A program made the translations under genes and the position numbers. From Syntrophobacterales bacterium (GTDB taxonomy: Bacteria; Desulfobacterota; Syntrophobacteria; Syntrophobacterales; Thermodesulforhabdaceae), in contig JAOACS010000021.1 in NCBI GenBank assembly GCA_026417655.1, positions 1-64,000 of the forward strand: a stretch of DNA of 64,000 bases. The letters run 5' to 3'. Below, in pieces: positions 54,847 through 63,997 of the stretch; the stretch's first letter is position 1; every line of letters starts with the position of its first letter. The notes beneath the pieces are model-generated. The model saw only the letters and a program-made list of their open reading frames with translations. It had not been told where the DNA came from and did not search any database.

Positions 54847-55253
54847 TTTACCATCTCTCCTCTTTTAAGGAGTGCATTCTTATCCAACATAAGTTCCTCT
54901 TTAGTGTACCTCACATTCTCATATTCTTTAGTGAGATAGATAGCGTTTACGGGACAGACATCCTCGCAGAGTCCGCAGTAAATACACCTAAAACCATCTA
55001 GCTCATAGGTTATTGGATACCTTCTGCCCTCGTATTCACCTATCTCAATTCTTATTGCAAGGGCTGGACAGACAACTTCACACAACCCACAGGCAACACA
55101 TTTTATACTACCATCTGGGTTTCTGCGAATCGCCTGAAGCCCTCTGTATGCGTCGAAGGATCCAACCCGTGCTTTGGGATACTGGACTGTGATCGGCTTT
55201 GAAACAAAGTGTTTAAAGGTTACCCATAATCCTTTGAGAAGTGGTGTAATCAT
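54843..55253 (-). CDS. nuoI: Complex I subunit I (two 4Fe-4S clusters)
   Basis: A 136-residue ferredoxin-like subunit with CVACGLCEVVCPALAI and CIYCGLCEDVCPVNAI motifs (clusters N6a and N6b) that feed electrons from NuoG toward NuoB and quinone. Preceded by an N-terminal amphipathic helix (HFVSKPITVQYPKARV) typical of the family. Somewhat short compared with E. coli (180). Confidence 0.95.
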   Translation of the reverse strand: MITPLLKGLWVTFKHFVSKPITVQYPKARVGSFDAYRGLQAIRRNPDGSIKCVACGLCEVVCPALAIRIEIGEYEGRRYPITYELDGFRCIYCGLCEDVCPVNAIYLTKEYENVRYTKEELMLDKNALLKRGEMVK

Positions 55254-55269
55254 AGGCTCGCTCCCACCT

Positions 55270-56268
55270 TTATTTAACCAAAATCAACACAATAGCCGTT
55301 GCAAAGATATTGACAAACCCCAGTGGTATCATCACCTTCCAACCAAACTTCATAAGCTGGTCATACCGGAGACGAGGATATGTGGCTCTTAACCATATTA
55401 TCACATACATTAGCACGAATACCTTGAGCATGTACCATACAAAGGGAGGTAGGAAAGAGGGTCCATGCCACCCACCGAGGAATAGCACTGTTCCTATACA
55501 GGAACAAACTATTATGCTCGCATACTCAGCCATGAAGAACATCGCAAACTTCATACTACTGTAATCCGCATGAAAGCCCGCCACTAACTCGCTCTCTGCT
55601 TCAGGCAGGTCAAAGGGGGTCCTTTTAAGTTCCGCAACTGAAGCTATAAGGAAGAGGATAAAGCCTACGGGTTGATAGACTATGTACCACATATTCTTCT
55701 GTTTATCCACAATCTCAACGAGATTAAGAGACCCAGCAAGGAGTATGACACCAAAGACCGACAGGGTAAAAGCAACTTCATAGCTTATAAGCTGAGCAGC
55801 TGCTCTCACTCCACCAAGTAAAGAGTATTTATTGTTTTGTGCCCAACCACCAAAAACAATTCCATATGTGGCTATCCCACCCATAGCAAAGACATACAAT
55901 AAACCTATATTCAGTTCCGTAATACTAAGCTTAACGGGCTCCTTAAGTAACCCCCAGAGCGTAGTCTGATCTCCAAAAGGTATAACGGCAAAGATCATTA
56001 AAGTTGGGATTATACTTAAAGCAGGAGATAGGAAATAAAAGAGTTTGTCAGCTTCTTTGGTAATAATGTCCTCTTTAAAGAAGAGCTTAATACCGTCTGC
56101 TATGGGCTGGAGAATCCCGTGGGGTCCAGCAAACATAGGACCCAAACGGATTTGCATGTGCGCAAGTATCTTACGTTCTAGGAGCGTAAGATATGCTACA
56201 ACCAACATAACCAACGCAAATATTACTAGAATCTTTATCACAACAAAGACTATAGCATTAGGGCTCAT
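55270..56268 (-). CDS. nuoH: Complex I subunit H (quinone chamber)
   Basis: A 332-residue eight-helix subunit. The QIRLGPMFAGPHGILQPIADGIKLFFKED and RTPFDLPEAESELVAGFHADYSSMKFAMFFMAEYA segments hold the conserved charged residues around the quinone site. It follows the selenoprotein gene by three bases and precedes nuoI. Standard order and length. Confidence 0.96.
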   Translation of the reverse strand: MSPNAIVFVVIKILVIFALVMLVVAYLTLLERKILAHMQIRLGPMFAGPHGILQPIADGIKLFFKEDIITKEADKLFYFLSPALSIIPTLMIFAVIPFGDQTTLWGLLKEPVKLSITELNIGLLYVFAMGGIATYGIVFGGWAQNNKYSLLGGVRAAAQLISYEVAFTLSVFGVILLAGSLNLVEIVDKQKNMWYIVYQPVGFILFLIASVAELKRTPFDLPEAESELVAGFHADYSSMKFAMFFMAEYASIIVCSCIGTVLFLGGWHGPSFLPPFVWYMLKVFVLMYVIIWLRATYPRLRYDQLMKFGWKVMIPLGFVNIFATAIVLILVK

Positions 56269-56271
56269 GGT

Positions 56272-58977
56272 CTATTCCCCTTTTCCAACCTTTTCAATTC
56301 GCACAGCCGTAACCTTTAACTCTGGAATCTTTGCAACTGGATCAAGTTCCTGGCTCCCTGTAAGAACATTAACCCTCGCCTCATGGAAATGGAATGTGGA
56401 AAAGACCTCTCCTCGCTTTACCCTCTCACTCAGTTTAGCCTTCAACTCTATGCTTCCTCTCCTTCCCACAACCTTCACCATATCCTCATCGGACACACCA
56501 ATAATGTGAGCATCTATCGGATGGATCTCGAGAATTGGTTCGGGAGCTCCATAATTTAACACCTTGCACTTTCTGGTCATGGTTCCAGTATGGTAATGGT
56601 AGTAATTCCTACCTGTGACTAAAACAAAGGGATATTCCCTATCGGGTTGTTCTACAGGTGGCCTATATTCAACAGGCACCAAAAGACCCTTTCCTCTCGC
56701 TATCTTACCCACATGAAGGATTGGTGTTCCAGGATGATCTTCCGTCGGACAGGGCCACTGGATTCCAACCCTGTCAATCCGCCTATAGGTTATTCCCGCA
56801 TATTGAGGCGTAACTTTTCTGATCTCTTCAAATATCTCCTCCGCATCCCTATAGGGCATAGGATAACCTAATCTTTCTGAAAGCTCTGCAATAATCTTCC
56901 AATCGTCCTTTGTACCACCCTTGGGCTTAAGGGCTCTTCTCACCCTTTGAACCCTTCGTTCAGTGTTTGTGAAGGTCCCCTCCTTTTCGGAGAAGGCACA
57001 GGCAGGTAAAACTACATGGGCGAAGTCACAGGTTTCGGTGAAAAAGATATCCTGCACAACTAGAAGATCTAGCTTTCTCAAAGCTTCTTCCATGTGATGA
57101 AGATCTGGATCGGTTAGCACAGGATTTTCTCCCATAATGTAAAGAGCCTTAACCTTTCCCTCTATGGCCGCATGGCCCATTTCGACAACGGTAAGACCTG
57201 GCTCCGCACTGAGCTTAGCATTCCATAGCTTTTCAAATTTTCTTTTTACCTCTTCCACATCCACCCGTTGATATCCAGGATAGAAGACGGGAAGACCTCC
57301 CATGTCACAGGCCCCTTGAACATTGTTTTGGCCTCTTAATGGGTTCACACCCGTCCCAGGTTTACCAATATGGCCACAGACAAGGGCGAGATTAGAAAGA
57401 CTCTTAACATTATCGGTTCCTTTAGCGTGCTGGGTTACTCCCATGCAGTAGATAATTGAGGCTCTCTCAGCCTTAGCATACATCCTTGCGGCCGAGATAA
57501 TGTCATCCTTAGGAACTCCCGTTATCTCCTCAGCTAACTCGGGAGTATACTTTTCTACAACTTTTAAAAGCTCTTCAAAGCCTTCTGTATTCTCCTCAAC
57601 AAATTTTTTGTCATAGAGTTCTTCACGGATAATAACATTCAACATAGCGTTAAAAAGAGCTATGTCTGTCCCCGCCTTTAATGGAAGATGAAGCACCGCA
57701 TCATCAACAAGGTCGATACGCCGAGGATCGATAATAATGAGATTCGTCCCCTTCATTCGAGCAAGTTTCCTAACCTTCATACCAAAGACGGGGTGGTTTT
57801 CGGTGGTGTTACTACCAACCACCAGTATAACTTCCGCATCCTCAATATCGCCCATCGAATTGGTCATAGCACCAGAGCCAAGAGTTGTGGCCAGACCAGC
57901 CACTGTTGAGGAGTGTCAGAGACGGGCACAGTGATCGACATTGTTGGTTCCGATCACTGCCCGCATAAACTTTTGGAACACATAATTGTCTTCGTTCGTG
58001 CATCGAGCAGAACAGAGACCTGCAATAGCAGACGCACCATGCTTTTCCTTTATTTCTTTTAGCTTCTTTGCAACATAGTTAAGAGCCTCATCCCAACTAA
58101 CTTCCCGGAATGAGCCTCCCTGTCGAATAAGAGGTTTCGTAAGCCTCTTGTCGCTGTTTATAAACTCAAAACCGAAACGACCTTTAACGCAAAGCGTTCC
58201 ATAATTGGGAGGAACAGCTTCATCGGTAGTAACCTTTATGACCTGACCGCTTGCCACATTGAGTTCAATTACACATCCTACACCACAATAGGGACATACC
58301 GTCTTTGTCTTAGTCTTTTCCCAGGGTCTAGCCTTTAGAGGACTCACAGCTTCCGTAAGGGCTCCAACCGGACAGACCGAAAGACATTCTCCACAGGCTA
58401 TACACTTTTCAGGATGGGCTGGAAAGATTCTTGGAGTTCCATCTTCTTTACCTGCTTCAAGAACTCCACATCCCACCCTTTCTAAACACACATGAACGCA
58501 ACGTTGGCAAGCTACGCATCGGCTTGGAAAATAATTGATGCCAATGGTTGACCATTTCACCGGGGGCTTATGAAGCATCGGAACCCCAACTGAACCTTCC
58601 GCAATAGCCCTATCATATCCAAGCTCATACACAAGATCCTGAAGCTTACACTCCGCTGCCTTGTCACAGATAGGACAATCAAGAGGATGATCAAGAAGGA
58701 GAAGCTTTAAAATATCCCGTCTCATTTCGAGAAGCTTTTCCGTGGTGGTTCTGATGTTCATGCCATCCGTCACCACCTGCACACATGAAGGTTGAGGCTG
58801 ATCATAGCCATCAACTTCCACAATACAGAGCCTACATGCTCCAATGGGAAGAAGATCCTCAAGAAAGCATAGGGTAGGGATGTAAATCCCATTGGCCCTT
58901 GCCACCTCTAGAATCGTCTTCCCAGGCTCAGTCTGTATCTCCCTTCCATCAATCGTTACAGTTATCATAGCCGACAT
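56272..58977 (-). CDS. NuoG/FdhA selenoprotein: formate dehydrogenase catalytic subunit in the nuo operon
   Basis: A 901-residue protein that looks split into two frames only because TGA (57918-57916) encodes selenocysteine 354. The joined text is VDHCARL, Sec, HSSTVAGLATTLGSG, the exact formate dehydrogenase active site with the conserved His after Sec. N-terminal part: 2Fe-2S (C37, C48, C51, C65), HisCys3 (LLLDHPLDCPICDKAAEC), ferredoxin motifs CVACQRCVHVC and CIACGECLSVC, and the cluster before MoCo (CPYCGVGC, LCVKGRFG). The C-terminal part binds molybdopterin (VGSNTTENHP, IIDPRRID, GENPVLTDPD). NuoG of E. coli has no Mo active site. Start 58977 has AGGGGA; GTG 59016 and ATG 58968 are alternatives. 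Confidence 0.95.
57887..57903 (-). promoter_or_regulatory. bSECIS hairpin in fdhA/nuoG
   Basis: On the minus strand GTGGC, loop TGGTCTG, GCCAC form a perfect 5-bp stem, 12 nt after the TGA. The GGTCTG loop matches that of the E. coli fdhF SECIS element bound by SelB. Confidence 0.85.
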
Positions 58978-59022
58978 CCAATCCCCTGTTTTTACGTGGA
59001 TTCGCTCTTTAGACACAATATC

Positions 59023-60966
59023 CTAATAGGCAATCATTCCTATACGATAACATCTGAGGCACCTTTGTGCCTCGGTTATAGCCTCCGACGGCATATATCC
59101 CTTCTCAACCTCGTCGAAAATCCACTTCCTCACTTCCGGATCGAGCTTATGAAGTTCCTTCCTCTCCATCCCACCGGCAACTTCTACTTTTTCGTTTTTA
59201 TTGAACACCTTGATCTTTGAAAACAACCTATCAAATCTTTCTTCATCGCTCGGTCCAGGTTCAATTCCCCTAAGATACTGATCGATCCTATCAGCGGCCT
59301 TTCTTCCGTCTCCAGCAGCTCTTACAAGAACATCAGGACCCGTCACACAGTCTCCTGCAGCAAAAATTCCCTTTATTGAAGTTTCAAAGGTGTCCGGGTT
59401 GACCTCTAGCGTTTTCCACTTGGTAAGCTTCATATCACTACATCCCGCAAGAAAAGATAGATCTACTGCCTGCCCTATAGCAGGAATAAGAATATCAGTT
59501 TCCAAAATAAACTCAGATCCGGGCACTGGAACCGGTCGCCTTCTACCGCTCTGGTCAGGTTCCCCAAGTTCCATTCTTATGAGCTCTACCCCCACGACCT
59601 TACCATCCTGTTCTAGAATCCTCGTAGGATTACATAGAAAATGGAAAAGGACCCCTTCTTCCTCGGCATCATGAATCTCCTCGGGATCAGCAGGCATTTC
59701 AGCTCGAGAACGCCTGTAGACAAGATGAACATCCGTTTTACCAATCCTAAAAGAGGTTCTTACACAATCCATGGCCACATTGCCACCGCCTACAACCACA
59801 ACCCTTTTCCCTTCAGGATAAGGATCCATGCCATTGTTAATATCGTAAAGGTACCTAACTCCCGGGATGAATCCTCTATATCCCTTGTCCTCTCCTTCTA
59901 CCCCCATTTTGGCGCTTGTCTGAGCCCCAACGCCTATAAAAACAGCGTCGTAGTCTTTGTGAAGATCCATAAGCATTATATCTTTTCCAATTTCGACCCC
60001 GTATCGGATCTCCACCCCTAGGCCTTTGATAATGTCTACTTCATAACGGGTAAGGACACCTCGAGGCAATCTGTAATCAGGGATACCATAGGTAGCCATT
60101 CCACCAGGCTCTTTCGATTTTTCAAAAATAGTAACACTATAACCCTTTAAAGCCAAATAAAAAGCACAGGAAAGCCCGGCAGGCCCAGCTCCTACCACAG
60201 CGATCCGCTTCCCGATGCTAGGAGGAATCTGGGGCAAACGAGGCTTCTTTCTATGACCCATCTCAAAGTCGGCAGCAAACCTCTTCAACCATTTTATAGA
60301 TACTGAACCCTCTACAAGAGCTCTTCGGCAGTTCGATTCGCAGGGACGGACACAGACTCTACCAAGAGTTCCAGGAAGACAGGTCATCTCCCTTATGGTA
60401 GAAAGAGAGTCCTCAAATCTCACTTCCCTAATCTCTTCTATATATTTTGGTATATCAAGACTACTAGGGCAGACATTCAAACATGGAGCGGTAACAGCAT
60501 AACGATAACGTCCAGCCTGAGCCGGCTTTTTAGATGAGACCCTACCCTTTATTTCCTCCCCAAAATACTCAAGAACGTGAAGGATAGGTACCGGTGCCGT
60601 CTGTCCTATAGAACATTTAGAAGTTGACTTTATAAGGGTCGCAAGAGAGCGAAGTCCCTCAATATCATCGTTTGTGGCAACCCCTTTGGCCATTTTCTCA
60701 AGAAGAGTTCGCATAAATCTTGCTCCCTGGCCACAGGGAGTACATTTGCCGCAAGATTCATTGAGCATCGCCTCGGCATACCTCAAAGCCATATCTACAG
60801 GATCAACGGAGTCGTCGCAGATGACGATCCCATCCCATCCAAAGAAGGCTTTGATTTTTTCGCCGGGTTTAAACTCCTCTGGTAAAGCTATTGCCTTTGG
60901 ACTTTTTGGTTCTTTTTTATTTCTGTTGTCAACAACTTCTCCTTGCCATGAGCTGAAGAGTATCAT
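59023..60966 (-). CDS. NuoF iron-sulfur fragment fused to GltD-like NAD(P)H oxidoreductase
   Basis: A 647-residue protein in the nuoF position. Residues about 60-140 are only the C-terminal 4Fe-4S region of NuoF (SCGKCTPCGQ: C72, C75, C78 with C117), without the FMN/NADH-binding domain. The rest is a GltD-like flavoprotein as in glutamate synthase beta: PCLNVCPSSLDIPKY, GRVCVRPCESNCRR (two clusters), VAVVGAGPAGLSCAFYLALKG (FAD) and VVVVGGGNVAMDC (NAD(P)H), GIFAAGDCVTGPDV. The combination resembles the beta subunit of Geobacter SfrAB, a soluble NADPH oxidoreductase whose alpha subunit is NuoG-like. It most likely passes electrons between NAD(P)H and the FdhA/NuoG protein. Start at ATG 60966 after GGAAG; GTG 60975 also possible. 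Confidence 0.93.
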   Translation of the reverse strand: MILFSSWQGEVVDNRNKKEPKSPKAIALPEEFKPGEKIKAFFGWDGIVICDDSVDPVDMALRYAEAMLNESCGKCTPCGQGARFMRTLLEKMAKGVATNDDIEGLRSLATLIKSTSKCSIGQTAPVPILHVLEYFGEEIKGRVSSKKPAQAGRYRYAVTAPCLNVCPSSLDIPKYIEEIREVRFEDSLSTIREMTCLPGTLGRVCVRPCESNCRRALVEGSVSIKWLKRFAADFEMGHRKKPRLPQIPPSIGKRIAVVGAGPAGLSCAFYLALKGYSVTIFEKSKEPGGMATYGIPDYRLPRGVLTRYEVDIIKGLGVEIRYGVEIGKDIMLMDLHKDYDAVFIGVGAQTSAKMGVEGEDKGYRGFIPGVRYLYDINNGMDPYPEGKRVVVVGGGNVAMDCVRTSFRIGKTDVHLVYRRSRAEMPADPEEIHDAEEEGVLFHFLCNPTRILEQDGKVVGVELIRMELGEPDQSGRRRPVPVPGSEFILETDILIPAIGQAVDLSFLAGCSDMKLTKWKTLEVNPDTFETSIKGIFAAGDCVTGPDVLVRAAGDGRKAADRIDQYLRGIEPGPSDEERFDRLFSKIKVFNKNEKVEVAGGMERKELHKLDPEVRKWIFDEVEKGYMPSEAITEAQRCLRCYRIGMIAY

Positions 60967-61003
60967 TGCTTCCACTCACTTTATTTCTGAGGTTCAAATC
61001 ATC

Positions 61004-62191
61004 TTAGCGATCAACTTCACCCAGAACAATATCAATGCTCCCAAGTGCCGCTATAAGATCGGCAACAAGGCAGCCCTGAGTCATAAAAGGTAATGCCGAA
61101 AGGTTAACAAAACAGGAGGATTTTATCCTCATCCTATAGGGTTTAGACGAACCATCGGAGACAATGTAAAAACCAAGCTCTCCTTTAGGATTCTCTATAG
61201 AACTATAAACCTCCCCTTTAGGAACCTGGAACAATCCTGCTGCTATTTTGAAATGCTTAATCAAGGATTCAATGTTATTCATTACCTGATCTTTTGGAGG
61301 TAGAGTAATGAAGGGCACATCGGCCATAATAGGACCATCTGGAATATCCTTCATCGCCTGCTTTAAAATCCTATTCGACTGGCGCATCTCCTCAACCCGC
61401 ACCAAATAACGATCGTAGCAATCCCCTTTAGTCCCAATCGGAATATCGAACTCATAATTTTCGTAACCACAGTAAGGAGTTGCCCTTCTGAAGTCGAACT
61501 TTACTCCCGATGCCCTTAGAACAGGCCCCGTTGTTCCCCAGTTAATAGCATCTTCCGCGGAAAGGACAGCAACATCCTTTAGACGCTCAACCCATATTGG
61601 ATTCTTGGTAAGGAGGTTTTCATAGTCACGAACATAGTCATTAAAAGTGTCACAAAATACCCTAAGAGCCTCTAGAAACTGATCTGTAATGTCCCTTCTT
61701 ACGCCACCTATACATATATAGGATGGAGTAAGCCTTTGCCCTGAGATCATTTCAAACATATCGAGAATTTTTTCACGCTCCCTGAAACAATAAAAAAATA
61801 CACTCATCGCTCCTATATCGAGAGCATAGGTTCCAAGCCAAAGAAGATGAGCCGCAATTCGTTGAAGTTCCGCCATAATCACCCGAATCACCCTTGCACG
61901 TTCCGGCACCTCAATACCACAAAGCTTCTCAACAGCAAGAGCATAAGAGAGATTATTACACATAGAAGCCGTATAATCCAGACGATCCGTAAAAACTATA
62001 TTTTGAAGGTATGTTCGGTGTTCACCTAGCTTCTCAACACCTCTATGAAGATAACCAATGATAGGGATGTTCTTTTTAACAACCTCGCCTTCCAGGTGCA
62101 AAAGTAGCCTCAACACCCCATGGGTTGCCGGATGTTGAGGACCCATGTTTAAAATCATTTCTCTTCTGATCTCATTCCCTTCTATCGTCAT
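61004..62191 (-). CDS. nuoD: Complex I subunit D (49 kDa-like)
   Basis: A 395-residue peripheral subunit of the quinone-binding arm. N terminus MGPQHPATHGVLRLLLHLEGE carries the HPATHG quinone-site motif; GVRRD, YLVRVEEMRQSNRI and the C-terminal DIVLGEVDR are also family-typical. NuoC and NuoD are separate here, not fused as in E. coli. Follows nuoC by three bases. No hydrogenase Ni-binding Cys pairs, so it is a true NuoD and not a hydrogenase. Confidence 0.96.
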   Translation of the reverse strand: MTIEGNEIRREMILNMGPQHPATHGVLRLLLHLEGEVVKKNIPIIGYLHRGVEKLGEHRTYLQNIVFTDRLDYTASMCNNLSYALAVEKLCGIEVPERARVIRVIMAELQRIAAHLLWLGTYALDIGAMSVFFYCFREREKILDMFEMISGQRLTPSYICIGGVRRDITDQFLEALRVFCDTFNDYVRDYENLLTKNPIWVERLKDVAVLSAEDAINWGTTGPVLRASGVKFDFRRATPYCGYENYEFDIPIGTKGDCYDRYLVRVEEMRQSNRILKQAMKDIPDGPIMADVPFITLPPKDQVMNNIESLIKHFKIAAGLFQVPKGEVYSSIENPKGELGFYIVSDGSSKPYRMRIKSSCFVNLSALPFMTQGCLVADLIAALGSIDIVLGEVDR

Positions 62192-62194
62192 CGC

Positions 62195-62656
62195 CTATTC
62201 CTCGATTCCTTCTAATGGGAAATCTTTTCTCAAAGGATAATACTTAAAATCCTCTTCCATTAGTATCCTTCTAAGGTCAGGATGATTATAGAACGTTATC
62301 CCAAACATGTCGTAAACTTCCCTTTCGAGCCATTCCGCTCCCCGCCAAATACAGGTGACGCTTTCAACTCCACCCCCGTCATCTACAGAAACCTTTACCC
62401 TTACCCGTTGGCTGTTTTTTATGGAAAAAATATGATAGATAACATCAAAACGAGGAACCCTCTCAGGATAATCTACCGCTGTCACATCGGCAATAAGGTC
62501 AAAGGAAAAATCCAGATCGTTTTTGAGAAGTTTCATAAAATCAAGAAGCATTCCCTTTTCTACTCTCACAACGGGGCAGTCTATGCCTTCAGAAACCTCC
62601 ATTATAATAGAAGAAGCCTTCTCCTTAATCCTTTCTATAAGTTCTTGTTGAGTCAT
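62195..62656 (-). CDS. nuoC: Complex I subunit C (30 kDa-like)
   Basis: A 153-residue peripheral subunit. The VESVTCIWRGAEWLEREVYDMFGITFYNHPDLRRILM segment includes the family signature ERExyDMFGI...NHPDLRRIL. Coupled to nuoD. Confidence 0.95.
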   Translation of the reverse strand: MTQQELIERIKEKASSIIMEVSEGIDCPVVRVEKGMLLDFMKLLKNDLDFSFDLIADVTAVDYPERVPRFDVIYHIFSIKNSQRVRVKVSVDDGGGVESVTCIWRGAEWLEREVYDMFGITFYNHPDLRRILMEEDFKYYPLRKDFPLEGIEE

Positions 62657-62665
62657 GATCGATCT

Positions 62666-63148
62666 TTACCCTCTATTTTTCAACGATTCCTTGTCTATCT
62701 TATCCCTTAACATCACTATTGCCGTAAGAAGCGTCTCCGGTTTGGGCGGACAACCCGCCATGTAAACATCTACAGGGATGTATTGATCAATTCCCTGCAC
62801 CACATTATACGTTCTAAATACACCACCAGTGCATGCACAATTGCCATAGGCGATAACCCATTTAGGTTCAGGCATCTGTTCATAGAGCCGAAGAACCATA
62901 GGAAGCATCTTCTTTGTAAGAGTTCCAGGAACAATCAAAAGATCTGCTTGACGAGGCGAACCTCGATAAACCTCAGCTCCAAACCGAGCAATATCATGGC
63001 GGGCAGAAACGGTAACCATCATCTCAAGAGCACAACAGGCAAGCCCGAAAGTCATGGGCCATAGCGAATTCTTTCTTGCCCAATTGAGAACCTTATCAAG
63101 ACAGGTTGTAACTATACCAAGGTTGGCAAGGTTTTTCTCTATTCCCAT
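62666..63148 (-). CDS. nuoB: Complex I subunit B (cluster N2)
   Basis: A 160-residue peripheral subunit. It holds the four cluster N2 cysteines: [11 protein letters not shown] (two), [11 protein letters not shown] and [39 protein letters not shown] is family standard. Start 63148 (MGIEKN) is chosen; ATG 63169 gives seven more residues and also overlaps nuoA, so both are possible. Overlaps nuoA by ten bases. Confidence 0.95.
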   Translation of the reverse strand: MGIEKNLANLGIVTTCLDKVLNWARKNSLWPMTFGLACCALEMMVTVSARHDIARFGAEVYRGSPRQADLLIVPGTLTKKMLPMVLRLYEQMPEPKWVIAYGNCACTGGVFRTYNVVQGIDQYIPVDVYMAGCPPKPETLLTAIVMLRDKIDKESLKNRG

Positions 63149-63495
63149 TCCAGCGCCCCTTTTCCCCACACATAGGCTAAACCTAGCATGAGGATCAAAA
63201 CAAAAATTAGCATCTCTATTAAACCCAGCATCCCTAAGTTTTCATACAAAACTGCCCATGGAAACATGAAAGCGACTTCAACATCGAAGATTATAAAAAG
63301 CATTGCAATAATGTAAAACTTTACCGGAAACCGCTCCCTCGCAGTTCCTATAGGAACATTACCGCACTCATAAGGTATGAGCTTTTCCTCGGTTGGTTTC
63401 CGCTCTCCAATTAAATGAGAAAGAGCCAAGGTCACAAAGGCAAAACCAACCGATATAACCCCTAGGATTAAAACCGGCACATAGCTTTCTAACAT
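63139..63495 (-). CDS. nuoA: Complex I subunit A
   Basis: A 118-residue three-helix membrane subunit, first gene of the operon. The middle section [39 protein letters not shown] is the family hallmark (YECG...FxxxFYxxAxxFxxFDxExxxxxPW). A candidate promoter lies about 80-105 bases before the start. Confidence 0.96.
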   Translation of the reverse strand: MLESYVPVLILGVISVGFAFVTLALSHLIGERKPTEEKLIPYECGNVPIGTARERFPVKFYIIAMLFIIFDVEVAFMFPWAVLYENLGMLGLIEMLIFVLILMLGLAYVWGKGALEWE

Positions 63496-63574
63496 AATGA
63501 CCTCGATTACTTTTTAGGGACTATTTAGACCTCTATGTGTATGCCCACAAAACGCTATTTCTCAAGCCTAACTT

Positions 63575-63601
63575 TTATTAGGATTAGCCACTTTTTGTCA
63601 A
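63575..63601 (-). promoter_or_regulatory. Candidate sigma-70 promoter for the nuo operon
   Basis: On the minus strand TTGACA (63601-63596) is followed 15 bases later by TAATAA (63580-63575), about 80 bases before the nuoA start. The -35 is perfect but the spacing is short of 17, so a one-base shift in the -10 is possible. Confidence 0.4.
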
Positions 63602-63650
63602 GCCTTAAGTGTGAAAAAAATCTCTTGCATAGAAACCAAAATTGTTCTTC

Positions 63651-63689
63651 CCTTTCCCCACCCCTCCTTCAAGGAGGAAGGGGGAAGGG
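63651..63689 (-). terminator. GC-rich hairpin after the last small gene
   Basis: A stem built of CCTTCCCCC, CCTCC, loop TTGAA, GGAGG and complementary G-rich arm follows the 99-residue gene. There is no clear T tract, so it is a possible weak terminator between that gene and nuo. Confidence 0.45.
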
Positions 63690-63697
63690 GTTAATTC

Positions 63698-63997
63698 CTA
63701 GTACTTACTTAGAAACTCTTCCATAATGTCTATGCTTTTCTTCTCAATTACCATATCAAACATCTTATCCTTTACTTCTCTTGGCAGAAGCTCGATACTC
63801 TTAGTAGTAGCTGAGTCAAACTTAGCTGTTGGGAACACTTTGAGAATCTTGTCTTTCTGAGCATCATTCGCATAAACTCGCAACACCTTCAATCCAGCAA
63901 GCATTTCTTCACACATATTCGCAAGCCCAACAGCTTTGAGCTTTTCATACCGCTCTTCGTTAATCCAGATATTAATTGGATATTTTTCCTCTGCCAT
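63698..63997 (-). CDS. Hypothetical protein, 99 aa, near window edge
   Basis: A 99-residue charged, probably helical cytoplasmic protein. No cluster motif, signal or membrane segment. The repeated IEKKSIDIMEEFLSKY and AQKDKILKVFPTAKF segments do not match a family I know. The ATG lies four bases from the window end, so a longer N terminus upstream cannot be excluded. Same strand as nuo but separated by a hairpin. Confidence 0.55.
   Translation of the reverse strand: MAEEKYPINIWINEERYEKLKAVGLANMCEEMLAGLKVLRVYANDAQKDKILKVFPTAKFDSATTKSIELLPREVKDKMFDMVIEKKSIDIMEEFLSKY

Noticed and set aside
57904-57918. FDH gene broken by a frameshift or nonsense mutation
   Set aside because: The single TGA sits at the conserved Sec position with a canonical SECIS and no frame change.
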